A stretch of DNA of 64,000 bases from Streptomyces flaveolus (GTDB lineage: Bacteria > Actinomycetota > Actinomycetes > Streptomycetales > Streptomycetaceae): positions 310,001 through 374,000 of the forward strand of contig NZ_BMRV01000002.1 in NCBI RefSeq assembly GCF_014648815.1, written 5' to 3'. Within the stretch, counting starts at the first letter, position 1; each line of letters begins with the position of its first letter. The position numbers were made by a program, and so were the translations under genes. The notes beneath the pieces are model-generated. The model did no database searches. It had not been told where the DNA came from and saw nothing but the letters and a program-made list of their open reading frames with translations. Positions 1-7,921 of this stretch are shown in pieces.

Positions 1-872
1 GGCGATCCGGGGATCGGCATCAGCGGCTCGTCGACGTCGGAGGCGAGCCTCGGCATCGATCCCAGCAGGCCCCAGGTGTACGGGTGCTGAGGCGACTTGA
101 GCACCTCGCGCACCGTGCCGCGCTCGACGGCCCGGCCGGCGTACATCACCATGATGTCGTCGGCCATGTTGGCGACCACGCCCAGGTCGTGGGTGATCAT
201 GATGATCGCGGAGCCGAACTCCTGCTGCAGGTCCTTGAGCAGGTCGAGGATCTGCGCCTGCACCGTCACGTCGAGCGCCGTGGTCGGCTCGTCGGCGATC
301 AGCAGGTCCGGGTCGCACGCGAGCGCCATGGCGATCATCGCGCGCTGCCGCATGCCGCCGGAGAACTGGTGGGGGTAGTCGTCCACCCGCTGCTGCGGGT
401 GCGGGATGCCCACCTTCTCCAACAGGTCGATGGCGCGCACCCGGGCGTCCTTCTTGGAGGCGCCGGTGTGCTTCATGAACGGCTCGCCGATCTGGCGGCC
501 GATCGTGTAGTACGGCGACAGCGCGGTCAGCGCGTCCTGGAAGATCATCGCCATCTTCTTGCCGCGCAGCTTTTCCATCTGCTTCTCACTGGCGTCGGTC
601 AGCTCCTGACCGTCCAGTGTGATCGACCCGTCGATGGCGGTCTTCTTGCGGTTGTGCAGGCCGAGGACGGCCAGGTTGGTCACCGACTTGCCGGAGCCGG
701 ACTCGCCCACGATGCCGAGGGTCCTGCCGCGTTCCAGATCGAAGGAGAGCCCGTCCACCGCCTTGACGATGCCGCCCTCGGTGGAGAAGTGGACCTTGAG
801 GTCGCGCACCGACAGGAAGGCGTCCCCCGCGGCGGCGGGCGCGGCCTCTTCGGGCTTGGTCTGAGTGGTCAC
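1..872 (-). CDS. bldKD: BldKD-like oligopeptide ABC transporter ATP-binding protein (C-terminus cut by window)
   Basis: Cytoplasmic ATPase of a Dpp/Opp-family peptide importer; it hydrolyses ATP to drive uptake through the BldKA/BldKC-like permeases. The first 290 residues are visible: Walker A GESGSGKS at about 56-63, signature FSGGMRQR, Walker B and D-loop ADEPTTALD, and the switch histidine in MITHDLGVV. The GTG start at 872 is preceded by AGGAG overlapping the stop of the upstream permease gene, so the two are probably translationally coupled. The gene runs off base 1; a second ATPase gene (bldKE) is expected beyond it. The symbol rests on gene order and neighbours (typA upstream), not on an alignment; a generic oppD/dppD is the alternative. 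Confidence 0.88.
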   Translation of the reverse strand, partial: MTTQTKPEEAAPAAAGDAFLSVRDLKVHFSTEGGIVKAVDGLSFDLERGRTLGIVGESGSGKSVTNLAVLGLHNRKKTAIDGSITLDGQELTDASEKQMEKLRGKKMAMIFQDALTALSPYYTIGRQIGEPFMKHTGASKKDARVRAIDLLEKVGIPHPQQRVDDYPHQFSGGMRQRAMIAMALACDPDLLIADEPTTALDVTVQAQILDLLKDLQQEFGSAIIMITHDLGVVANMADDIMVMYAGRAVERGTVREVLKSPQHPYTWGLLGSMPRLASDVDEPLMPIPGS

Positions 873-882
873 GGTGGTTCTC

Positions 883-1860
883 CTAGGACAGGCGCACGCG
901 CGGGTCGATGACGGCGTACAGGGCGTCCACGATCAGGTTGAAGACGATGATGAGCGCGGCGCTGATCAGCATGACGCCCATCAGCATCGGCAGGTCCTTG
1001 TTGGTGACGGAGTCCAGCGCCAGCCGGCCGAGACCGGCGAGGCCGAACGTCAGCTCGGTCACCATGCCTCCGGACAGCAGCGCGGACAGGTCGATGCCGA
1101 GGATGGTGACGATGGGGATGAGAGAGCCGCGCCAGGCGTAGCGGAAGAAGACGTAGTTGCCCGACATGCCCTTGGCGCGGGCCGCCTTCACGTGCTCTTC
1201 CTGGAGCTGCTCGATCATCGACGAGCGGCTCATGCGGGTGTAGTTGGCGGTGAAGATCGTCGCCATGACGAGCCAGGGGATCAGCAGACCCATGAACCAG
1301 CCGCCGAGGTCCTCGGAGAACGGCACGTACTTCGGCTTGTCCAGCCAGCCGGTGTTGTAGACGAACAGCAGCAGGACCAGCGGACCGAGGAAGTAGATCT
1401 GCATGGAGCTGATGACCAGAGAGCCGGAGCTGAACGTCTTGTCCAGCCACGTACCGCGGTTCTTCGCCGCCAGCATGCCGGCGCCGAGACCGACGATGAG
1501 GAAGACCAGGAGGCTGCCGACGGTCAGCGAGAGCGTCAGCGGGAAGCGGTCGACGATCGTGTCCCAGACGTTCTGGTTGTTCGCGAACGAGACACCGAAG
1601 CAGGGGGCGGAGCAGTGACCGACGGCGAAGTCACGGCCGGCGAAGATGCCGACGATGAAGTTCCAGTACTGGACGGGGACCGGCGAGTCGAGGCCGAGGT
1701 TCTTGTGGATGATCGCCAGCGCGTCCGGCGTGCAGTTCTTGCCACAGGCCAGCATGGCCGGGTCCTGCGGGATCGCGAAGAACATGAAGAACGTGAACGC
1801 ACTGATCAACAGCAGAATCAGCGCCGCGCCGAACGTCCGGCGAATGAGGAATTGAAGCAT
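883..1860 (-). CDS. bldKC: BldKC-like peptide ABC transporter permease (DppB family)
   Basis: Inner-membrane permease of the peptide importer, 325 aa, normal for the DppB/OppB family. It shows the family N-terminus (MLQFLIRRTFGAALILLLIS, first membrane helix), a long extracytoplasmic loop with three cysteines, about six membrane helices, and a coupling loop around EEHVKAARAKGMSGNYVFFR that contacts the ATPase. It lies 115 bp downstream of the binding-protein gene, separated by a stem-loop, and 10 bp upstream of the ATPase gene. In the described bldK operon the second permease also follows the binding protein, which is why this symbol was chosen. Confidence 0.88.
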   Translation of the reverse strand: MLQFLIRRTFGAALILLLISAFTFFMFFAIPQDPAMLACGKNCTPDALAIIHKNLGLDSPVPVQYWNFIVGIFAGRDFAVGHCSAPCFGVSFANNQNVWDTIVDRFPLTLSLTVGSLLVFLIVGLGAGMLAAKNRGTWLDKTFSSGSLVISSMQIYFLGPLVLLLFVYNTGWLDKPKYVPFSEDLGGWFMGLLIPWLVMATIFTANYTRMSRSSMIEQLQEEHVKAARAKGMSGNYVFFRYAWRGSLIPIVTILGIDLSALLSGGMVTELTFGLAGLGRLALDSVTNKDLPMLMGVMLISAALIIVFNLIVDALYAVIDPRVRLS

Positions 1861-1922
1861 GGCAGGCAGCTGCTCTCAGGACGGCGGCAATCGGTTGGGA
1901 GGTCTAAAAGGGGATCCGGGCC

Positions 1923-1958
1923 CCGGTGGTGGGCGCTCCGCCGCGCACCCACCACCGG
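1923..1958 (-). promoter_or_regulatory. Intercistronic stem-loop between binding-protein and permease genes
   Basis: An 11-bp perfect stem (arms 1923-1933 and 1948-1958, CCGGTGGTGGG / CCCACCACCGG) with a further short inner pairing sits in the 115-bp gap after the lipoprotein stop. There is no long T-run after it in the transcribed direction. Such hairpins after ABC binding-protein genes commonly protect the upstream mRNA or partly terminate transcription, giving more binding protein than permease. That role is inferred. Confidence 0.55.
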
Positions 1959-1975
1959 TTTCCCGACAGGGCGGA

Positions 1976-3778
1976 TTACTTCTTGAGGAAGATCCGGGTG
2001 ACGTCCACGTAGCTCGAGTCGGAGCTGTAGCGGATGCCGCCGATGTTCGAACCGAAGATCTGGAAGACCTTGGTGTAGTAGATCGGCGCGGCCGGGTTGA
2101 TCTTCTCGGTGATGTAGGTGCTCAGCTCACCCCACGCCTTGGTGGCCTCGGCGGTGTCGGTGATCTTCTGGATGCGGGCGATCTCCGAGTTGACGTGCTT
2201 GTCGTTGATGTGCGAGTAGTTCGACGCGCCGTCCTGGATCTGCGTGCCGTCGTACACCGGCGGGAAGACGGTGGACGCGGACGGCCAGTCCTGGCCCCAG
2301 CCGGTCATGTACAGGTCCAGACCGTTGTTGACCTTGCCGACCTGCTCGTACCAGGTAGCGGCGTCGATCTCCTTCTTCTGAATGTCGAGGCCGATCTTGC
2401 CCAGCGCGTCGGCGATCAGGACGGCCTGCTGCTGACGGGTCGGCGTGTTGCCGTAGGCGTAGACGAGCTTCTTGCCCTCGAAGCCGCCTTCCTTGATCAG
2501 CTTCTTGGCGGCCTCGATGTCACCGTTGGGCTTCTTGGCGCGGTTGAACGGGTCGTAGCTCTCGTCGTAGCCCGGAGTGGTGGGCGACATCAGCGAGTTG
2601 GCGACCTCACCACCGTAGGCGCCACCATCGGCCTTGAAGACCGAGGAGGCCGGCAGGGCCAGGGCGATGGCGTCACGGAGCTTCTTGTCCTTGACGCGGT
2701 CCATGTTGAAGTTGAGCTGCCACACGTAGGGCGCGTAGCCCTGGATCGTGCGGTTCTTCATGGCGTTCTTGTCGCTGACGACCTTCTGCAGCTGCGTGGT
2801 CGCGACCTGGCCCGTGAACATCATCGCGTTCTTGGCCTCGCCCTGGTCGGCGAGCAGGGTCTTGGTCTGGTCTTCGTCATCGTGGTTCATCTCGATGTTG
2901 AAGCCGTCCACGTACTGGTGGCGCACCGAGTCGGACTTCGCGTCCCACTGGGTGTTCTTGACCAGCTTCATCGACTTGCCCGGCTTGAAGTCCGCGATCT
3001 TGTACGGACCGGTGGCGACCGGGTCGGTGTCGTACTTCTCCTTGGTGTCCGTCTCCTCCGGGACGACGCTGTAACCGGGCATGGTCAGCATCTGCGGAAG
3101 GTCGGGCTGCGCGTCCTTGAAGTGGAAGACGATCGTCTTGTCGTCCGGCGTCTCCAGGACGTTGTCGGGCAGGTGCTTGCCCTTGTCCGGGCCCTCGTAC
3201 GCCTTGCGGTACGTGGTGCCGGCACCGGACAGCCACTGCTGGAGGTAGACCGGACCGTCCGTGATGTAGGACGCGTACAGGCGCTCGACCGTGTGGCGGA
3301 TGTCCGCCGAGTTGATCGGGTTGCCGTTCTCGTCCTTCAGGTTGTCCTTGAGGGTGTACGTCCAGGTCTTGCCGCCGTCGGACGCCTTGCCCGCGTCGGT
3401 GGCGAGGTCGCCCACGACGGTCAGGTTGCCCTTGTCGTCCTCGGAGTACTGGGTCAGGCCGCGGTAGATGAGGCGGCTGAGCAGCTTGCCGTCCGAGACG
3501 TAGATCTGGCCCGGGTCCAGGTGGGAGAAGTCGTCCTCCTGGTACACGGTCGCGACGCCACCGGGCTTGGCACCGGGAACCTCGGCCGCCGGACCGGTCG
3601 ACGCCGCCGCGTCACCGATCTGCACCGGCTTGGACTGCGACGCGGCGTCCTTCTTGCTCTTGCTGTTGTCCTTGGACGAGTTGCCGCTGTCGCCGCCGCC
3701 GCAGGCGGTGAGGGTCAGGGCGCCCGCCGCCACCGCGACGAGCGCGGCCGTAGCGGTGCGGTTTCGGAAGATGCTCAT
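1976..3778 (-). CDS. bldKB: BldKB-like peptide-binding lipoprotein (SBP family 5)
   Basis: Extracellular, membrane-anchored receptor that binds oligopeptides and hands them to the permeases; in S. coelicolor BldKB is needed for aerial mycelium formation. The 600-residue product has a lipoprotein signal peptide with lipobox LTAC (Cys26), a Gly/Ser/Lys-rich linker, and then the family-5 fold, including VATGPYKIADF and a typical C-terminal lobe. It is the second gene of the operon, between two permeases. The ATG at 3778 gives the complete signal peptide. Function is secure at the family level; identity with BldKB is inferred from length, operon order and position beside typA. Confidence 0.88.
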   Translation of the reverse strand: MSIFRNRTATAALVAVAAGALTLTACGGGDSGNSSKDNSKSKKDAASQSKPVQIGDAAASTGPAAEVPGAKPGGVATVYQEDDFSHLDPGQIYVSDGKLLSRLIYRGLTQYSEDDKGNLTVVGDLATDAGKASDGGKTWTYTLKDNLKDENGNPINSADIRHTVERLYASYITDGPVYLQQWLSGAGTTYRKAYEGPDKGKHLPDNVLETPDDKTIVFHFKDAQPDLPQMLTMPGYSVVPEETDTKEKYDTDPVATGPYKIADFKPGKSMKLVKNTQWDAKSDSVRHQYVDGFNIEMNHDDEDQTKTLLADQGEAKNAMMFTGQVATTQLQKVVSDKNAMKNRTIQGYAPYVWQLNFNMDRVKDKKLRDAIALALPASSVFKADGGAYGGEVANSLMSPTTPGYDESYDPFNRAKKPNGDIEAAKKLIKEGGFEGKKLVYAYGNTPTRQQQAVLIADALGKIGLDIQKKEIDAATWYEQVGKVNNGLDLYMTGWGQDWPSASTVFPPVYDGTQIQDGASNYSHINDKHVNSEIARIQKITDTAEATKAWGELSTYITEKINPAAPIYYTKVFQIFGSNIGGIRYSSDSSYVDVTRIFLKK

Positions 3779-3889
3779 GGAGTCGAATCCACCTGCCTGT
3801 GAGTAGTGAGCACTGCTGTTACGCGGCCGGAGACGGGCTGTGTGGCACCGGGCCCGACCTGGGGCAGAGCGAGGAGTCCCCGTGGGGGC

Positions 3890-4921
3890 TCAGCGGCCCG
3901 TCTTGGGATCGAAGGCATCCCGTACCGAGTCGCCGAGGAGGTTGAAGGCCACGACGAAGATCACCATGGCGATGCCGGGGAAGAGCATGTAGTACGGGTC
4001 CTGCTCCACGATGTTCGCGCCGATGGCGAACATCCGTCCCCAGTCCGGCGTGGGTTCGACGTATCCCACACCCACGAAGGAGAGGAAGGCGATGCTCAGG
4101 ATGGTGCTCGGCAGCGTGAGGGTCGCCTGCACGAGCGTCGGCGTGACGATGTTGGGCAGCAGCTCCTTGCGGATGATCCGCCAGGACGAGGCGCCGGAGA
4201 TGCGCGCCGCCTCGACGAACTCCCGGTCACGCAGGGACAGCGTGGCGGCCCGGACGATCCGCGCCATGCTCATCCATCCCAGGAAGGCCATCACGATGAT
4301 GATCGCGCAGGTGCGCACGTAGGTGGGCGTCTCCTCGTCGGGGGCGACGAACACCGTGGTGATCACGGGCATCGCGGCGACGAAGAACAGCTGGCTGGGC
4401 AGGGCCATGAAGAAGTCGGTCACCCGGCCGAGCCAGTAGTCGGTCTTGCCGCCGAAGTAGCCTCCGGCGAGGCCGATCAGCACACCCACGATCGTCATGA
4501 TGATCGTCGCGGCCAGTGCCGTGGCGATCGAGGTCCGCATGCCGTACAGCAGCTGGGTGAAGACATCGCGGCCCAGGCCGGGTTCGATGCCGAACCAGAA
4601 CTCGCCGTCGATGCCGCCGGCCGGCTTCGCCGGCATGGTGAACATGTCCAGGAGGTCGGGGTTGTCCTGACCGTAGAGCGTATACGGGTTCTTGCCGTAC
4701 ACCTTCGAGATCAGCGGCGCCGCTGCCGCGACCACGAAGAAGAACAGGACGACGCAGGCAGAGACGACACCGGCGCGGTCGCGCTTGAAGCGACCCCACA
4801 TCAACTGCCCCGGGCTGCGCCCCTCAGACTTCTTCGACTCCTGGGCGTCACCCTGCGGTGCGCTCTCTTTGTCCAAGACGGAAGAGGCTTCAGCACCCTC
4901 AATCTCGATTGGACTCGTCAT
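3890..4921 (-). CDS. bldKA: BldKA-like peptide ABC transporter permease (DppC family)
   Basis: First gene of the operon; 343-residue inner-membrane permease of the DppC/OppC family. A hydrophilic N-tail of about 60 residues precedes the first helix (AGVVSACVVLFFFVVAAAAP), followed by a long periplasmic-side loop, five more helices, and the EAA-type coupling loop around EFVEAARISGASSWRIIRKE. The C-terminus GDSVRDAFDPKTGR is typical of DppC. The ribosome site before the ATG at 4921 is weak (GGACGAATC), and a long upstream region precedes it. Its partner permease is the DppB-like gene downstream of the binding protein. Confidence 0.87.
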   Translation of the reverse strand: MTSPIEIEGAEASSVLDKESAPQGDAQESKKSEGRSPGQLMWGRFKRDRAGVVSACVVLFFFVVAAAAPLISKVYGKNPYTLYGQDNPDLLDMFTMPAKPAGGIDGEFWFGIEPGLGRDVFTQLLYGMRTSIATALAATIIMTIVGVLIGLAGGYFGGKTDYWLGRVTDFFMALPSQLFFVAAMPVITTVFVAPDEETPTYVRTCAIIIVMAFLGWMSMARIVRAATLSLRDREFVEAARISGASSWRIIRKELLPNIVTPTLVQATLTLPSTILSIAFLSFVGVGYVEPTPDWGRMFAIGANIVEQDPYYMLFPGIAMVIFVVAFNLLGDSVRDAFDPKTGR

Positions 4922-5094
4922 GATTCGTCCATTTCACAGGTGTTGGAGACCGTCGGTAGTGCACGAGTGGTCCGACGGCCTTCGCACGGCGTATGTCATT
5001 CGAAGCGCGCGAGGGGAACAACGACTGGGCGGCGGACCCGCCCTCGGGGAACCCTGGCTCGCGGCCGGCACCGGCCGGCCGCGGGAACGAGCCG

Positions 5095-5217
5095 TCAAGG
5101 AAGTTCGCGCCACCGGATCGCCACTGCGGCGAAGGCAACGGAACTGAACCCACCCACGGGACCTGCACCTGCCACCGGGGACGACGCGACCCATATGGCG
5201 CTTGTGGCACCTCGCAT
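5095..5217 (-). CDS. Possible 40-residue small ORF upstream of the bldK-like operon
   Basis: A 41-codon ORF begins MRGATSAIWVASSPVAGAG and ends in RWRELP. It is preceded by an excellent ribosome site (AGGAGG, 6 bases before the ATG), stronger than that of the first transporter gene 170 bp downstream on the same strand. The product is Ala/Gly/Val-rich and could form one membrane segment. It may be a leader peptide for the operon, a small membrane protein, or the decayed start of a lost lipoprotein signal sequence. Nothing distinguishes these from sequence alone. Confidence 0.33.
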   Translation of the reverse strand: MRGATSAIWVASSPVAGAGPVGGFSSVAFAAVAIRWRELP

Positions 5218-5792
5218 GGGTTCCTCCTCATGAATCCGCTGGTTCACCGCAAAGAGGAGCACACGACAGCTTCCGGCCCCGTCACCGGTGCCCGATATCC
5301 GTCAAGTGCCCCCGCGCTCGCGAGTCTGCGCCGTCAGCGCGTGACCCGTTCATACGAGCTCTACGCGCCTAACTATCTGCCATTCGCCAGGGACCGAACC
5401 ACACTCTCGAGGTCTCGGTTCGATCACAGATAGGGGCTAGATCTTCCAAAATCCGGACAAAGGGTTTGGTGAGAGATCACTGCGAAACGGACTTGTTACA
5501 CATCTATCGGGAGGCGGCGCCCGAATAGCGGACACCTGTGTCAGGAAAAGAGATTGCGAGTAACGTGCCCGCCGTGCAGGGTGCCCCACAGGCATGCCCC
5601 GCGCTCAGCACGCTCCGTGTGCAAGGCCGTTGACCTCGGTGACGCGGACCCCGGCCCCACCGGCCCGTGCCGCCGCGTGACTTGCGGGCAGGGTAGTGCG
5701 AGCCGGCGCCCCGGACGGCGTCTCCCCACGAAATCGAGGGTTTTCCCTACGCTTTCGCGAGCCCCTCTCCAGATGGTCGCACCACGAACGCG
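5218..5792 (-). promoter_or_regulatory. Upstream region of the bldK-like operon, no gene supported
   Basis: About 575 bp between the small ORF and the typA terminator. It is relatively AT-rich around 5430-5560, the likeliest place for the operon promoter (minus strand), but I could not fix -35 and -10 boxes with confidence. With the first transporter start at 4921, the leader would be several hundred bases long, leaving room for regulatory structure. Confidence 0.4.
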
Positions 5793-5837
5793 AAAACGGC
5801 GCCGGGCACCCCTCTCGTCGAGGGGTGCCCGGCGCCG
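5793..5837 (-). terminator. Rho-independent terminator of typA
   Basis: A perfect 18-bp stem (5797-5814 with 5820-5837) and a 5-base loop lie 14 bp after the typA stop, followed directly by TTTT on the minus strand (AAAA at 5793-5796). This is the clearest intrinsic terminator in the window and separates typA from the transporter operon. Confidence 0.93.
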
Positions 5838-5851
5838 TCGCGGCGGTGCGA

Positions 5852-7768
5852 TCAGCCGTGCTTGGCGCGGCTCGCGGCGCGGGCGCGCTCACGGGCGTCC
5901 AGGTTCACCTTGCGGATGCGGACGGCCTCGGGAGTCACCTCGACGCACTCGTCGTCGCGGCAGAACTCCAGCGACTGCTCCAGCGAGAGCTTGCGCGGCG
6001 GGACGATCGCCTCGAACGAGTCGGCCGAGGACGACCGCATGTTGGTGAGCTTCTTCTCCTTGGTGATGTTCACGTCCATGTCGTCGGCACGGGAGTTCTC
6101 GCCGACGATCATGCCCTCGTACACCTCGGTGCCGGGCTCCGTGAAGAGCACGCCGCGCTCCTGGAGGTTCGTCATCGCGAACGCGGTGACGGCGCCGGAG
6201 CGGTCGGCGACCAGCGAGCCGTTGTTACGGGTCGTGAGGGTGCCGAACCACGGCTCGTGGCCCTCGTGGATGGAGTGGGCGATGCCGGTGCCGCGGGTCT
6301 GGGTCAGGAACTCCGTGCGGAAGCCGATCAGGCCGCGGGAGGGGACCACGAACTCCATGCGGACCCAGCCGGAGCCGTGGTTGGACATGTTGTCCATCCG
6401 GCCCTTGCGCACGCCCATGAGCTGCGTGACGGCGCCCATGTGCTCCTCGGGCACGTCGATCGTCATGCGCTCGACGGGCTCGTACGTCTTGCCGTCGACC
6501 TCCTTGGTGACGACCTGCGGCTTGCCGATGGTCAGCTCGAAGCCCTCGCGGCGCATCTGCTCGACCAGGATGGCCAGCGCCAGCTCACCGCGGCCCTGCA
6601 CCTCCCAGGCGTCCGGGCGCTCGGTGTCCAGGACGCGGAGCGAGACGTTGCCGATCAGCTCGCGGTCCAGGCGGTCCTTGACCTGGCGGGCGGTGACCTT
6701 GCGGTCCTTGACGACCGCCTTGTTGTCGGCGCCCTTGCCGGTGGCGCCGCGGCCGACCAGCGGGGAGGTGTTGGTGCCGATGGTCATGGAAATCGCCGGC
6801 TCGTCCACCGTGATCAGCGGCAGCGGGACCGGGTTCTCCGGGTCGGCCAGGGTCTCGCCGATCATGATCTCCGGGATGCCGGCGACCGCGCAGATGTCAC
6901 CGGGGCCGGCCTTCTCGGCGGGCTTGCGGGTGAGCGCCTCGGTCATCATCAGCTCGGAGATCCGCACGTTCTGCACGGACCCGTCGCGCTTCATCCACGC
7001 GACCGTCTGGCCCTTCTTCAGCTCGCCCTGGTGGACGCGCAGCAGCGCGATGCGGCCGAGGAAGTTGTCGGCGTCCAGGTTGGTGACGTGGGCCTGGAGC
7101 GGGGCGTCCTCGTCGTAGGTCGGGGCCGGGATGTAGTCCAGGATCGTCGAGAAGAACGGCTCCAGGCTGGTGGAGTCCGACGGGACCGTGCCGTCCTCGG
7201 GCTTGGTGAGGGAGGCGACGCCGTCCCGGCCGCAGGCGTAGACGATCGGGAACTCGATCTGCTCCTCGTCGGCGTCCAGGTCGAGGAAGAGGTCGTACGT
7301 CTCGTTGACGACCTCGTCGATCCGGGCGTCCGGACGGTCCGTCTTGTTGATGCAGAGGATGATCGGCAGCCGCTGCTGGAGCGCCTTGCGCAGCACGAAG
7401 CGGGTCTGCGGCAGCGGGCCCTCGGAGGCGTCCACGAGCAGGACGACGCCGTCGACCATCGACAGACCGCGCTCGACCTCGCCACCGAAGTCGGCGTGGC
7501 CCGGGGTGTCGATGATGTTGATGGTGATGACGTCGCCGCCATCCTTCGGGTGGTACTTCACCGCCGTGTTCTTGGCCAGGATCGTGATGCCCTTCTCACG
7601 CTCCAGGTCGTTCGAGTCCATCATGCGGTCGTCGACGGAGTCGAGCTGGTGCGCGGCGAAGGCACCGGCCTGCTTGAGCATCCCGTCGACGATGGTGGTC
7701 TTGCCGTGGTCGACGTGGGCGACGATGGCGACGTTGCGGATGTTGTGACGCGTAACAGACACAGCCAT
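5852..7768 (-). CDS. typA: Ribosome-associated GTPase TypA/BipA
   Basis: Translational GTPase that binds the 70S ribosome and affects stress-related translation and ribosome assembly. The 638-residue product shows G1 AHVDHGKTT (about 17-25), the switch I region REKGITI, G3 DTPGH, G4 NKTD, and EF-G-like domains through the TypA C-terminal domain (GMIVGENSRADDMDVNI). I place the start at the ATG at 7768, giving MAVSVTRHNIRNVAIVAHVD as usual in Streptomyces; an upstream in-frame start at 7861 would add 31 unconserved residues. A GGGAG ribosome site precedes it. It is monocistronic, with its own terminator downstream. Confidence 0.97.
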   Translation of the reverse strand: MAVSVTRHNIRNVAIVAHVDHGKTTIVDGMLKQAGAFAAHQLDSVDDRMMDSNDLEREKGITILAKNTAVKYHPKDGGDVITINIIDTPGHADFGGEVERGLSMVDGVVLLVDASEGPLPQTRFVLRKALQQRLPIILCINKTDRPDARIDEVVNETYDLFLDLDADEEQIEFPIVYACGRDGVASLTKPEDGTVPSDSTSLEPFFSTILDYIPAPTYDEDAPLQAHVTNLDADNFLGRIALLRVHQGELKKGQTVAWMKRDGSVQNVRISELMMTEALTRKPAEKAGPGDICAVAGIPEIMIGETLADPENPVPLPLITVDEPAISMTIGTNTSPLVGRGATGKGADNKAVVKDRKVTARQVKDRLDRELIGNVSLRVLDTERPDAWEVQGRGELALAILVEQMRREGFELTIGKPQVVTKEVDGKTYEPVERMTIDVPEEHMGAVTQLMGVRKGRMDNMSNHGSGWVRMEFVVPSRGLIGFRTEFLTQTRGTGIAHSIHEGHEPWFGTLTTRNNGSLVADRSGAVTAFAMTNLQERGVLFTEPGTEVYEGMIVGENSRADDMDVNITKEKKLTNMRSSSADSFEAIVPPRKLSLEQSLEFCRDDECVEVTPEAVRIRKVNLDARERARAASRAKHG

Positions 7769-7921
7769 GTGTGGCGTACTCCCGGAGGGTGTGAGGACGG
7801 CCCTCGCGGACGTCCGTGTCACGCGGGCCTGCCGGGCGATACATGCCACGGCCTCACCCAATGGTACGGGGCCGCGAGGGCGGGGGCTTGCCGGGCCGTG
7901 TCCGGGGGCCGGGGAACCCGG

